Source of the DNA: Jiella flava
GTDB taxonomy: Bacteria; Pseudomonadota; Alphaproteobacteria; Rhizobiales; Rhizobiaceae
Direction of reading: 5' to 3'
Assembly (NCBI RefSeq): GCF_017349315.1
Contig: NZ_JAFMPP010000010.1
Span: forward strand, 1 to 64,000
Length of the DNA: 64,000 bases
Below, piece after piece: positions 17,707 to 25,788 of the stretch (its first letter is position 1; every line of letters starts with the position of its first letter). The notes under the pieces were generated by a model that was not told the origin of the DNA, did no database searches, and saw only the letters and a list, made by a program, of their open reading frames with translations. A program made the translations under genes and the position numbers.

Positions 17707-18456
17707 ATGACAGAGCGCGACGAACGCAGAACCCTCGTGCTGACCGGCGCATCGCGAGGCATTGGCCACGCCACCGTCAAACGGTTTTCGCGGGAAAATT
17801 GGCGCGTCATCACCTGTTCGCGTCAAGACTTTTCGGAAAACTGCCCCTGGCCGGCCGGTTCGGAGGATCATATCCGGGTCGATCTGTCCGATCCCGAGGA
17901 CGTCGGCTACGCCGTGTCTGAAATTCGCCGCCGGGTGGAAGCCAACGGCTCGCAGCTGCATGCCCTGGTCAACAACGCCGCGATTTCTCCGAAGGTCGAT
18001 GGCGGCAAACGTCTCGATTCGATCCAGACGCCGATGCACATGTGGCGCGATGTCTTCCAGGTCAATTTCTTCGCCCCGATCATGCTAGCGCGCGGCCTGT
18101 TCCGAGAGCTGTCCAACGCCAAGGGCTCGATCGTCAACGTCACCTCGATCGCCGGCGGCCGTGTGCATCCCTTCGCCGGGACCGCCTATGCCACCTCCAA
18201 GGCCGCGCTGAACTCTCTCACGCGCGAAATGGCCCACGATTTCGGTCCGGCAGGAATCCGAGTCAACGCGATCGCGCCCGGCGAGATCGAGACCGCGATC
18301 CTGTCCCCGGGAACGGAAAAACTGATCGATGACATTCCACTGCGCCGTCTCGGCCAAACCGCCGAGGTCGCAGACGTGATCTATTTCCTCTGCTCCAACC
18401 AATCGACCTACGTCTCCGGCTCCGAGCTGCACATCAATGGCGGTCAACACGTCTGA
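17707..18456 (+). CDS. SDR family oxidoreductase
   Basis: NAD(P)-dependent short-chain dehydrogenase of 249 residues, substrate unknown. Classical SDR features: TGASRGIG nucleotide-binding motif near the start (13-20), LVNNAAIS, active-site serine in NVTSIAGG, catalytic YATSK in the middle, and the C-terminal YVSGSELHINGGQ. AGGAG lies before the ATG. Divergent from the ABC importer operon with a 206-bp shared promoter region. The DFGPAGIRVNAIAPGEIET stretch matches the FabG-like subgroup, which covers many reactions. Confidence 0.85.
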   Translation: MTERDERRTLVLTGASRGIGHATVKRFSRENWRVITCSRQDFSENCPWPAGSEDHIRVDLSDPEDVGYAVSEIRRRVEANGSQLHALVNNAAISPKVDGGKRLDSIQTPMHMWRDVFQVNFFAPIMLARGLFRELSNAKGSIVNVTSIAGGRVHPFAGTAYATSKAALNSLTREMAHDFGPAGIRVNAIAPGEIETAILSPGTEKLIDDIPLRRLGQTAEVADVIYFLCSNQSTYVSGSELHINGGQHV

Positions 18457-18640
18457 TCAGACAGCGATAAGGGACTGATTTTCAGCGCGGAAGTCAGTTC
18501 CGACCGACAGGCAGCGGCATCGTCGGCGAAAGGCCGCCTCTCGCTTTGCCGCGACATGCGACGGCTGCGCCCCGCCCTCCCCATGGTGAACCTGTCAAAC
18601 CACGACGGTGACAGCGCGAGACGCCCTTCGACGAACCCAT

Positions 18641-18663
18641 CCTTCGACAAGCTCAGGACGAGG
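18641..18663 (+). repeat. Short CCTTCGACAAGCTCAGG-type intergenic motif
   Basis: CTTCGACAAGCTCAGG is a word I recall as recurring between genes of many alphaproteobacteria. It occurs once here, between convergent genes, after a partly similar CCTTCGACGAACCCAT at about 18625. Function unknown. Confidence 0.35.
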
Positions 18664-18718
18664 GGCGGTGGCTGGGTGTGATGGGCTGGCTTATCGAGAC
18701 GAGCAGCTAACCGGCCGA

Positions 18719-19321
18719 TTAGCCATGGCGGCTGAGGCTGCGGGCGGTGTCGAGGAGCTTGTCGCAGAGCGATTCGAGACTGCTGCGGGCGACATCGTCG
18801 GTCAGTCGACCATTTTCGTCAAAGCCCTCCCCCGCAAGCGGCAGCAGGCATTGCTGGGTCATCACATCCGCGCCGAGGGCCCGCAGCACCACCCGCACCG
18901 CTTCGAGGCCCCGTTGCCCGCCGAAGCGTCCGGGCGAGGCGGACGCCAGCCCGACGACGAGGCCTTTGAACGGCTGCACCGGCCGCTCGTTGACCTTGCG
19001 AACCCGGCTCGCCCAATCGATGGCGTTTTTCAGCAAGGGCGGAATGGAAGCATTGTATTCGGGCGAAACGATCAACAGCGCATCCTGCGCCGCGATCCGC
19101 TGCGCCAGCAGCTGGGCGTTCTGCGGAACGCCGCTCTCGATCTCGAAGTCGCCGTCGTAGATCGGCAGCGGATAATCGGCGAGGTCAACGCGAGTGACCA
19201 CCGCCTCGGTGACCGACAACAGCCGCATGGCCTCCGAAGCCAGACGGCGATTGTGCGAGCCAAGCCGCACCGAGCCCGGCATGATCAGAATATTGGCACT
19301 CAAGCCGCCATGTCCTCGCAC
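18719..19321 (-). CDS. NADPH-dependent FMN reductase
   Basis: Flavodoxin-fold quinone/FMN/chromate reductase-like protein of about 200 residues, cytoplasmic. The flavin-binding start ILIMPGSVRLGSHNRRL (about 11-27) and the middle motif ALLIVSPEYNASIPPLLKNAIDW (near 95-117) are diagnostic. The SPEYN loop contacts the flavin. The first ATG lies inside the 3' end of the upstream methyltransferase gene (22-base overlap), suggesting one transcript. Substrate not predictable beyond flavin or quinone reduction. Confidence 0.88.
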   Translation of the reverse strand: MRGHGGLSANILIMPGSVRLGSHNRRLASEAMRLLSVTEAVVTRVDLADYPLPIYDGDFEIESGVPQNAQLLAQRIAAQDALLIVSPEYNASIPPLLKNAIDWASRVRKVNERPVQPFKGLVVGLASASPGRFGGQRGLEAVRVVLRALGADVMTQQCLLPLAGEGFDENGRLTDDVARSSLESLCDKLLDTARSLSRHG

Positions 19322-19917
19322 CGTTCGTCGCCGTCAGCGTGGTAGATCCACACCCGCGCCGGCGGGATGTTGCTCCAAACCCGCTTCGAGGAGGAGGTCT
19401 TGAAGACGCCTGGCAGCGAGCGAACCGGCGGCGTCACCATGTAGGACAGCTGGGTGAGATTGCCGCCCGGCAAAAGTCGCTCGAAATAGCGGGCAAACAG
19501 ATCCTGGCGCCGCGCGTGCGGCATGTTGACGATCGGGATCGCGAACAGGATCGCGGCATATTTCGGCGCGCTGTCCACCGGCCCGAGGGTCTTGTCGAGG
19601 TCGAGCCCATCGCCGTGAATGACGTTGACCTTCGGAAACCGCTGCTGGAGCTTACGGGCAAAATCGCCCTCATATTCGATCGAGGTGATGCGCTCCGGCG
19701 CAACGCCATGGGTGAGCAGCGCCCGCGTCACGACGCCGAGGCCCGGCCCGAGCTCCAGGATCGGACCGTCGAGATCGGTGGTCGCATGGCTCACCATCAT
19801 CGAACAATAGGCGCGGCTCGACGGGGCGATGGCGCCCATCTTGATCGGGCTGCGAACCCAGTTCGCCAGAAAGGGAAGCCAGTCGCTCTCGGGGGTCTGT
19901 GAGGTGGTTCGGCTCAT
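19300..19917 (-). CDS. Phospholipid N-methyltransferase-like (PmtA type), copy 2
   Basis: Predicted SAM-dependent methyltransferase of the PmtA/rRNA-adenine-dimethylase-like fold, probably methylating phosphatidylethanolamine toward phosphatidylcholine at the membrane. The 205-residue protein has SAM motif I ILELGPGLGVVTRALL (53-68), an acidic ribose-binding residue in SIEYEGDFARKL, and MGAIAPSSRAYCSMM, typical of PmtA. It overlaps the stop of the upstream paralogue by four bases, so the two are coupled. Whether both act on lipids or one has diverged cannot be told from the sequence. Confidence 0.78.
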   Translation of the reverse strand: MSRTTSQTPESDWLPFLANWVRSPIKMGAIAPSSRAYCSMMVSHATTDLDGPILELGPGLGVVTRALLTHGVAPERITSIEYEGDFARKLQQRFPKVNVIHGDGLDLDKTLGPVDSAPKYAAILFAIPIVNMPHARRQDLFARYFERLLPGGNLTQLSYMVTPPVRSLPGVFKTSSSKRVWSNIPPARVWIYHADGDERCEDMAA

Positions 19918-20630
19918 GACGTCTTACTCTCGCGCTTCACTCGGTCAGCGGATGAAATCGGCGGGGCCGAGGCCTTATCGGCCGAACGGTAGACCAGCAC
20001 CCGCGCCGGCGGCAGGTTTCGCTTGACCCAGGGGCTGAGTTCCAAGGTCGCGCCGATCTTCTTGGCCTTCACCGGCTGGGTCAGGGCATAGGAAAACTGA
20101 ATGAAGGGGGCTCCCGGCCGCATCATTTCAAGCGACCGGCCAACCACCTCCTCGCGCATCTCGTCCGGCCGGGTAAACAGCGGCAAGCTCGAGACGACGG
20201 CTTCCAAGGGATCGGCGCCGATCCACTCGGGCAACGCCCGGCCGATGGCATAGGCATCGCCTTCGATGACCTCGGCGTCCGGAAAGCGCTGGCGCAAAAG
20301 CTTGCAGAAGTCGTGAGAGTATTCGATCAGGACGAGCGAACGTTCGGGCACGCCGCGCTGCAGCAGCATCTGGGTGACGACGCCGGTGCCCGGCCCCAGC
20401 TCCAAAACCCTGGAGTTTTCAGAAAACAACGCCGGATCGGGAACATAGGACGCCATCGCCCGCCCGAGGGCACGCGAAGACGGCGACACCGCCCCCGTGA
20501 TCAGCGGCCGTTGCAGCCATCCGCGAAAAAACCGCGCTTCGTCACTCACCTTGATGCGCGGACGCGCGGACGACTGCTGTCGCCGCTGCAAGACTTCCAC
20601 CACGCGTTTTCCTCCATCCTTCAGATGCAT
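19914..20630 (-). CDS. Phospholipid N-methyltransferase-like (PmtA type), copy 1
   Basis: Paralogue of the next gene, 238 residues. It keeps the PmtA-like GAVSPSSRALGRAMASY segment, SAM motif I VLELGPGTGVVTQMLL, and LVLIEYSHDFCKLLRQRFPDAEVIEGD. The basic N-terminal region (GKRVVEVLQRRQQ) could bind the membrane surface. First gene of a coupled run of three (this, its paralogue, FMN reductase). Bacterial PmtA makes phosphatidylcholine in three methylations; two enzymes could split the steps, but that is inference. Confidence 0.78.
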   Translation of the reverse strand: MHLKDGGKRVVEVLQRRQQSSARPRIKVSDEARFFRGWLQRPLITGAVSPSSRALGRAMASYVPDPALFSENSRVLELGPGTGVVTQMLLQRGVPERSLVLIEYSHDFCKLLRQRFPDAEVIEGDAYAIGRALPEWIGADPLEAVVSSLPLFTRPDEMREEVVGRSLEMMRPGAPFIQFSYALTQPVKAKKIGATLELSPWVKRNLPPARVLVYRSADKASAPPISSADRVKRESKTS

Positions 20631-20726
20631 GATCTACCGGCGCGGTCACGCCGGCGCTTTGCAGAAAACCGTGTCGCCATAACCGCGGCATCCGTCACGA
20701 TTACGACAATCCGAAGATGGAGCAGA

Positions 20727-21872
20727 TCAGGTCTCGCTCAACCCTTCGAAGAACTCCTTCATCCTGGAAAAGAACCCACTCGACTGGGGAGAATTCTCCG
20801 TCGACGAGATCTGCTCGAATTCTTCCAGCAATTCACGCTGTCGACGCGAGAGATTTTGCGGCGTTTCAATTGCCACTTGGATGAATAGATCGCCGGTCTG
20901 CTGTGAGCGCAGTACCGGCATGCCCTTGCCGCGCAACCGGAATTGCTTGCCGGTCTGCGTCCCTTCGGGAATTTTGACTCGGCTGGTGTTGGCGTCGAGG
21001 GTCTGGACGTCGATGTGTCCGCCGAGCGCCGCGGTGGTCATCGACACCGGCACCTTGCAGAAAAGATCTGATCCGTCGCGCTGGAAGAACTCGTGCGGGC
21101 GAATCGACAGGAAGATGTAGAGGTCGCCCGCCGGGCCACCGCGCAGACCAGCCTCGCCCTCGCCAGCCAGCCGAATCCGTGTGCCATCCTCGATACCCGC
21201 CGGGATGTTGACCGACAGCGTGCGCTCCTCGGGCAGACGACCGTCGCCGCCGCACTTGCCGCAGGGATCGGTGATCACCTGACCGCGGCCCTCGCAGTTC
21301 GGACAGGTGCGCTCGATCGAGAAGAAGCCCTGTGCCGCCCGCACCCGCCCGACACCGCCACAGGTCGGGCAAGCCTTCGGGCTCGATCCCGGACGGGCGC
21401 CAGAGCCCGAGCATTCGTCACACTGAATGGTGGTCGGCACGCCGATTTCGGCGGTCTTGCCGGCAAACGCCTCTTCCAGCGTGATTTCCATATTGTAGCG
21501 CAGGTCCGAACCACGCTCGCGCCCGCCGGAACCCTGGCGGCCGCGGGCTGCCCGTCCGCCCATCATCTCGCCGAAAATATCGTCGAAGATGTCGGCCATG
21601 GAGGATGCGAAATCGCCGCGGAATCCGCCGGCCCCGGCGCCACCGCCGTTTTGGAACGCGGCATGGCCGTATCGATCGTAAGTCGCGCGCTTCTGCGGAT
21701 CCTTCAGGATCTCGTAGGCCTCACCGAGTTCCTTGAACTTCACTTCAGCGTCGGCGTCACCCGGATTGCGGTCCGGGTGGTATTTCATGGCGAGCTTGCG
21801 AAACGCGCTTTTCAGTCCCTTTTCGTCAACATCGCGGGACACGCCGAGCATTTCGTAGTAATCGGCCTTCAT
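20727..21872 (-). CDS. dnaJ: Chaperone DnaJ
   Basis: Hsp40 co-chaperone that stimulates DnaK ATPase and holds unfolded proteins. The 381-residue protein has the J domain with HPDRN (residues 32-36), a Gly-rich linker ([13 protein letters not shown] and the following Gly/Arg-rich region), and four zinc-finger repeats ([32 protein letters not shown]). Two C-terminal substrate-binding barrels and an acidic tail follow. All key residues are intact and length is normal. The partner dnaK is not adjacent in this window: an acyltransferase gene lies upstream. Confidence 0.97.
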   Translation of the reverse strand: MKADYYEMLGVSRDVDEKGLKSAFRKLAMKYHPDRNPGDADAEVKFKELGEAYEILKDPQKRATYDRYGHAAFQNGGGAGAGGFRGDFASSMADIFDDIFGEMMGGRAARGRQGSGGRERGSDLRYNMEITLEEAFAGKTAEIGVPTTIQCDECSGSGARPGSSPKACPTCGGVGRVRAAQGFFSIERTCPNCEGRGQVITDPCGKCGGDGRLPEERTLSVNIPAGIEDGTRIRLAGEGEAGLRGGPAGDLYIFLSIRPHEFFQRDGSDLFCKVPVSMTTAALGGHIDVQTLDANTSRVKIPEGTQTGKQFRLRGKGMPVLRSQQTGDLFIQVAIETPQNLSRRQRELLEEFEQISSTENSPQSSGFFSRMKEFFEGLSET

Positions 21873-22285
21873 TCACACTTCCATCGGTTCTGTGTTCTTG
21901 CCGCTCGCGGGGACCGGCGCCACGTTTTGGCGCGGCCGCCGTACCCTCGGTGGATGCCGTCGTTCCTGCGCCTCGATCAAGACCCGTCACAAGAGCGAAG
22001 TCCCACCCGTCCTCCTGGCGCAAAGGGCATTTGCACACAGGCTGCAAGGCGGAAACGCCGCGCGTTTCCAAGTCGACAGAAGCGCTCCATGTTCTTGTCG
22101 CCGCAGACAGCGTTGCGGACGCCAAGGCGCCCGGTCCCTCGTCCGCTTACTGACCGTTCATCTAGGAACGTTGATCCGGCGATACCATAGGCCACAGGTT
22201 GGGCAAAGTGCATCGACGCATCGCATCGCAAGCAAATCGAAACATTTGCCCAGATCACGGTGGAAAAGCGTGGATCAGCGGCGGA
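21873..22285. other. dnaJ upstream region, no supported gene
   Basis: Overlapping frames on both strands lack domains or ribosome binding sites. The stretch should contain the dnaJ promoter and the 3' end of the acyltransferase transcript. I did not find a convincing heat-shock sigma promoter, CIRCE element or terminator. Confidence 0.45.
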
Positions 22286-23371
22286 TCAGACGGAAATCAA
22301 GCCGGGATGCACGGAAGCGCGGGCGGGCTTGCGCGGCTGGATCCACTTGGCGCAAAGGGGCTCGACATAGCGGGCGGAGAGCAGCGCGACAGCCACGGTC
22401 GCCATCATCGGCAACAGCCAGAAGAGATAGAAAGGGACGACACCGGTGTTCTTCAGCCAGTGGTACCACAGCCCTTCCAGAAACAGCACTTCCATCACCG
22501 GGTGGATCAGATAGATGCCGAACGCCACCCGCGTCACCGGCATCAGCGGCGCAAGACGCGCCGTGGATTGCGGATTGGCCGTTTCCGCCAAAGCGGTCAG
22601 CACAAGCGACAGGATCATCAGCGGCATCACGACATAGTACTGAAACCCGACCAGCATCGCGCCGACGGCAAGCGCCGTCAGCACAAGGCCGGGCCAGTGA
22701 CGGCGCAGATCGACGAAGCGGCGCTCGACGACGATCGACGCCGCCGCCCCGATCATGAAATCGGCAAGCGCGCGATAGGCGCCCATCGCATCGGCGGTCA
22801 TCCAGTGGCCTGACGGAAACCAGCCATAGGCTGAGGCGACTTCCAACAGCGTGATCCAGATCGCGATCCCCACCAGCAAGCCCCGCAGGCCGCCCAAGCG
22901 CAGCGTTAAAAGAATCAATGGGAACAAGGCATAAGAGAAGAATTCGGCACTGATCGACCAAGACGGATAGTTCAGCGCCAGACCGTCGGTCAGCCCCAAC
23001 CCGTGCAGCAGCAGGAGGTGATAGGGCAGCGCCTGAAAGTCATGCAGCCAGGGATAGTTTTTCGCGCCGACACTCCAGGCGGCCAATGCCACCAGCACGA
23101 AGAAACCGGTCGTCATGTAATGCAGCGGCAGAAGGCGTGCAGCGCGCCCGCGCATAAAGGCCCCATAACTGCGAAGATCCGTCACCCGCTCGCGATAGCG
23201 CGTGGTGATGAAGAAGCCCGAGATCATAAAAAACATATCGAGCAACGGCAGCAGGCGATGCAGAATGCCGGCCCCGGTCTCGACGCCGTAGGGTGCCCAA
23301 AAGACGAAGTGATAAGCCATGATGAGAATCGCCGCGACGAAGCGCCAGCAATCGAAAATTCTGAAATACAC
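22286..23371 (-). CDS. Acyltransferase 3 family membrane protein (OafA/YrhL-like)
   Basis: Integral-membrane acyltransferase of 361 residues, about ten membrane segments, probably O-acetylating a cell-surface glycan or lipid. The N-terminus has the family motif FRIFDCWRFVAAILIMAYHFVFW with the catalytic-type histidine after the first segment, and an Arg-rich cytosolic loop (YRERVTDLRSYGAFMRGRAARLLPLHY) follows. The C-terminal HPVMEVLF stretch is also usual. No SGNH domain is fused. Single gene, upstream of dnaJ on the same strand. Confidence 0.87.
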   Translation of the reverse strand: MYFRIFDCWRFVAAILIMAYHFVFWAPYGVETGAGILHRLLPLLDMFFMISGFFITTRYRERVTDLRSYGAFMRGRAARLLPLHYMTTGFFVLVALAAWSVGAKNYPWLHDFQALPYHLLLLHGLGLTDGLALNYPSWSISAEFFSYALFPLILLTLRLGGLRGLLVGIAIWITLLEVASAYGWFPSGHWMTADAMGAYRALADFMIGAAASIVVERRFVDLRRHWPGLVLTALAVGAMLVGFQYYVVMPLMILSLVLTALAETANPQSTARLAPLMPVTRVAFGIYLIHPVMEVLFLEGLWYHWLKNTGVVPFYLFWLLPMMATVAVALLSARYVEPLCAKWIQPRKPARASVHPGLISV

Positions 23372-23529
23372 GGCCGGTCTCCATCATCGGCAGAAGGACA
23401 GCGCGCCACGATATTCGCGCAGTTGACCTCGCAGCCAATTGTGCGCTCTCTCAGGGTCAGCGCAAGCACAACTCAGACACGTGGTTAAGTAAGTCACCGG
23501 CGCAAGTCACAAAAGCGCCCTCATCGCGG

Positions 23530-23793
23530 TCAGATCCGATCCAGCGGACAGGGAACGGCCTTGCGATCGCATTTGCGCCGGTAGACCCGCTCCCAGCGCG
23601 ACAATCGCCCCCGGTCCGTCAACCGTGCGACGAGATCACGGAAGAACGCCTTCTTCTTCGGCTTCTTATCGAGACGCTTGAAGCGCTTTTTCTCGGGTTT
23701 GGTCATCGAACAGCCGATACAAGTTTCGCCTTCAGCCCGAAACTTGCACACGCCAATGCAGGGCGACGGCGCTTTGGTCCATCGTTTTGCCAC
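23530..23793 (-). CDS. DUF1289 family protein (first of two)
   Basis: Short cysteine-bearing protein of 87 residues, function unknown. The diagnostic pattern PSPCIGVCKF, then CIGCSMTKPEKKRF, is present; the four cysteines could bind metal or an iron-sulfur cluster. The long basic C-terminal half ends CDRKAVPCPLD. A second gene of the same type lies at 25483-25788 with the same layout, and both flank likely iron-regulated genes. An Irr-box-like palindrome lies 145-161 bp upstream, shared with the divergent neighbour. Confidence 0.8.
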   Translation of the reverse strand: MAKRWTKAPSPCIGVCKFRAEGETCIGCSMTKPEKKRFKRLDKKPKKKAFFRDLVARLTDRGRLSRWERVYRRKCDRKAVPCPLDRI

Positions 23794-23937
23794 GCAAAAT
23801 CCTCGCAGAAGATCAGCCGGTCGAAGGCAGAGGCCGGAGATTAGCCTCCAACTTTGAGGCCGCGGCGCCGTGCCGCTTCACGCCCCCTTTGCCGATACGA
23901 GTTCGGCTGCTATGAAGACTGATCGATTTTGTCAAGT

Positions 23938-23954
23938 TTTAGAAGAGCTCTAAT
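23938..23954. promoter_or_regulatory. Irr-box-like palindrome (ICE) between divergent genes
   Basis: TTTAGAA-GAG-CTCTAAT matches 12 of 14 fixed bases of the iron control element I recall for the rhizobial iron regulator Irr (TTTAGAA-nnn-TTCTAAA). It lies between the DUF1289 gene and the unknown gene at 24011. Confidence 0.55.
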
Positions 23955-24010
23955 CTGATGCCCGTCAACGCTTGAGTTTCGGCGTTTGGAGCGGGCTGCC
24001 GACGGACGAC

Positions 24011-24490
24011 ATGATGAGCGCAGCATTTGCCTTTGCGGAACCAGAGACCCCCGGCGCCGTGATTCTGCCTTTCAGACGCGGCGATCGGGAGATCGCTTGT
24101 CCCACTGTGACGAAGCGTGTCCCGAATCTGTCGGAAGACGATCGCAATCGGCTGAACCGGCTGCGGTGGTTTGCGCTGAAGAGCCATCTCGCCCCCCGGC
24201 GGGACGTGGAGCGGGCCTGCCTCGTCCTGTCGGCCCAAGCCGAAACGAGCATCGAATATCTGGCGACCTTTTTCTTTCGGGCACTCGACGAATATGCGAC
24301 GCGCGAACTCGCCATTTATCGGCCTGGCGCGCGGCATCCGTCCGAGGACGAAATCTGGCTTCTGCGGCTGATGGCGTCCTGGCAGAGCGATGAGCGGACC
24401 GCGGGATCCGCGTTGATTGCCTGGCGTGTCCGTCTCGAAGGCCGTCGCTGGCTGCGCTTTCTTGCCGAAACGCTCGCCCATCGGCTTTGA
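24011..24490 (+). CDS. Conserved hypothetical protein behind an Irr-box-like site
   Basis: I do not recognise the family with certainty. The protein (159 residues) is soluble, with a variable N-terminus, a central LSEDDRNRLNRLRWFALKSHL stretch and Leu/Arg-rich helices to the end (GRRWLRFLAETLAHRL). It has few cysteines and no signal or membrane segment, so it may be an alpha-helical regulator or adaptor. The start is uncertain: ATG at 24011 or 24014 is preferred over a TTG at 23972, which would sit only 17 bases after the palindrome and has no ribosome binding site. Coding character is supported by length, high GC at third positions and clear placement between regulated genes. Confidence 0.65.
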   Translation: MMSAAFAFAEPETPGAVILPFRRGDREIACPTVTKRVPNLSEDDRNRLNRLRWFALKSHLAPRRDVERACLVLSAQAETSIEYLATFFFRALDEYATRELAIYRPGARHPSEDEIWLLRLMASWQSDERTAGSALIAWRVRLEGRRWLRFLAETLAHRL

Positions 24491-24780
24491 GTGAAACCGG
24501 GGGCGCCAAGTACAAGATCCGCTTGGCCGCTCCCTGCTTTACCGACCTTGGCCTGACAACACGACACCTTACCGGCGATTCGCGCTCGCTTCGCGCGATC
24601 GCGATGTCCTGGCAATATCCGCTTCGCGCGTCCCTCCCCTGCCGCTGATGTCCAATACTCCACGGCCCGCTTGTCGACGTCATCGCGTCTCTGTGCGGAG
24701 GGAAACAGACCGCGGAGCCGCAGGTTCTCGAGCGAAAAATCAGACCAGCGACAAAAATCGCGGACCCGACTTCCATCTTG
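24491..24780. other. Intergenic stretch before the dps operator
   Basis: No gene or RNA is supported. The minus-strand frames here overlap each other and lack domains. The dps promoter and Irr-box-like operator follow directly. Confidence 0.45.
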
Positions 24781-24797
24781 TTTAGAATAGGTCTAAA
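24781..24797 (+). promoter_or_regulatory. Irr-box-like operator upstream of dps
   Basis: TTTAGA-ATAGG-TCTAAA is a perfect 6-bp inverted repeat and matches 13 of 14 fixed bases of the recalled Irr box TTTAGAA-nnn-TTCTAAA. It ends 61 bases before the dps start codon. Irr would be expected to repress an iron-storage gene when iron is low. Confidence 0.72.
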
Positions 24798-24858
24798 GAC
24801 AGAGCCCAAGACGCTCTTTGGCGTTCATGTAACGGAATTTTCTGCAAAGGAGACAGCC

Positions 24859-25341
24859 ATGGCTCTCGTGGCCGCCAAGATGGAACCCACCGCCAAGGAA
24901 GAAATCGTCGAGGGTCTGACCCAGGCTCTGGCCGAGACGGCGGTCGAGACGATGAAAGCCCAGAACTTCCACTGGAACGTCACGGGCATGGCCTTCGGCC
25001 CGCTGCACGAGTTGTTCCAGAAGATCTACGAGGATCACTTCGAGGGTCAGGACTTCCTCGCCGAGCGCATCAAGGCGATGGACGCCCATGCCGAGGGCCG
25101 GCTCAGCGTCTTCCTCAAGCTGAGCAAGATCACCGAGCATGACGGCAAGACCGACGCCAAGACCATGATCGAAGTGCTTCTGAAGGATCAGGAGACCCTC
25201 TCTTCGACGCTGTCCGCTTTGGCTCAGGTCGCAGACCAGCATGGCGACTGGGCGACCAACGACATGGCGACAGCTCGCATCGAAACCCACGACAAGTTCG
25301 CCTGGATGCTGCGCGCCCACCTGCGCAACACGGCCGCCTAA
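24859..25341 (+). CDS. dps: DNA starvation/stationary-phase protection protein Dps
   Basis: Dodecameric mini-ferritin that oxidises and stores iron using peroxide and protects DNA; cytoplasm. The 160-residue protein has the family ferroxidase residues with the right spacing: H38 (in NFHWNVTG), H50, D65 and E69 (in FEGQDFLAERI). The ATG at 24859 follows AAAGGAG; an upstream ATG at 24778 would put the operator inside the gene. Transcribed alone, with an Irr-box-like operator before it and a strong terminator after it. Confidence 0.95.
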   Translation: MALVAAKMEPTAKEEIVEGLTQALAETAVETMKAQNFHWNVTGMAFGPLHELFQKIYEDHFEGQDFLAERIKAMDAHAEGRLSVFLKLSKITEHDGKTDAKTMIEVLLKDQETLSSTLSALAQVADQHGDWATNDMATARIETHDKFAWMLRAHLRNTAA

Positions 25342-25372
25342 ACCGAGCGCTGCTCAATCGAGCCCGAATAAT

Positions 25373-25400
25373 GGCCCGTCGATATCTCGGCGGGCCTTTT
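25373..25400 (+). terminator. Rho-independent terminator of dps
   Basis: GGCCCG (25373-25378) pairs with CGGGCC (25391-25396), extended by partial TCGA/TCGG pairing, and is followed directly by TTTT. It lies 31 bases after the dps stop. Confidence 0.75.
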
Positions 25401-25482
25401 GCATGGTCGCATCGCCTCAACGCCGGACGCGGCGCAGCCGGCGATCGGCCATCCCCATCACCAATCCGATCACACCGGCTGC

Positions 25483-25788
25483 CTATTCCTCGGCGATCTC
25501 CACCGGGCACGGCACGCCTTCGCGTTTGCATTTGTGCTGATAGGTATAGGCCCAGAACGCCGGATTGCGGCCGCTATCTTCGAGCCGCGCGATCAACGCC
25601 CCGATAAAGTCGCGCTTGGCAGCCGCACCGCCGTGATGAGGAAAGGCATCCTTTTCCGCCTTGGTCATCGAGCAGCCGATACAGCGCCCCTGACGCTTGT
25701 ATTTGCACACATCAATGCATGGCGATGGCGCGGTTTCCCAAACCGAATCGTCGAGTGAAACAGGCGCCGCGTCGGCAAAGCTGCTCAT
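25483..25788 (-). CDS. DUF1289 family protein (second of two)
   Basis: Paralogue-like relative of the gene at 23530, 101 residues, with the same pattern: PSPCIDVCKYKRQG, CIGCSMTKAEKDAF, and a C-terminal CKREGVPCPVE. The six cysteines make metal or Fe-S binding possible. The start overlaps the rirA stop by four bases, so the two are translationally coupled: an unknown cysteine protein made with the iron regulator. Function remains unknown. Confidence 0.82.
   Translation of the reverse strand: MSSFADAAPVSLDDSVWETAPSPCIDVCKYKRQGRCIGCSMTKAEKDAFPHHGGAAAKRDFIGALIARLEDSGRNPAFWAYTYQHKCKREGVPCPVEIAEE

Noticed and set aside
23972-24010. TTG start adding 13 residues to the unknown iron-island protein
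   Set aside because: No ribosome binding site, and only 17 bases after the palindrome; the ATG at 24011 or 24014 is more likely.
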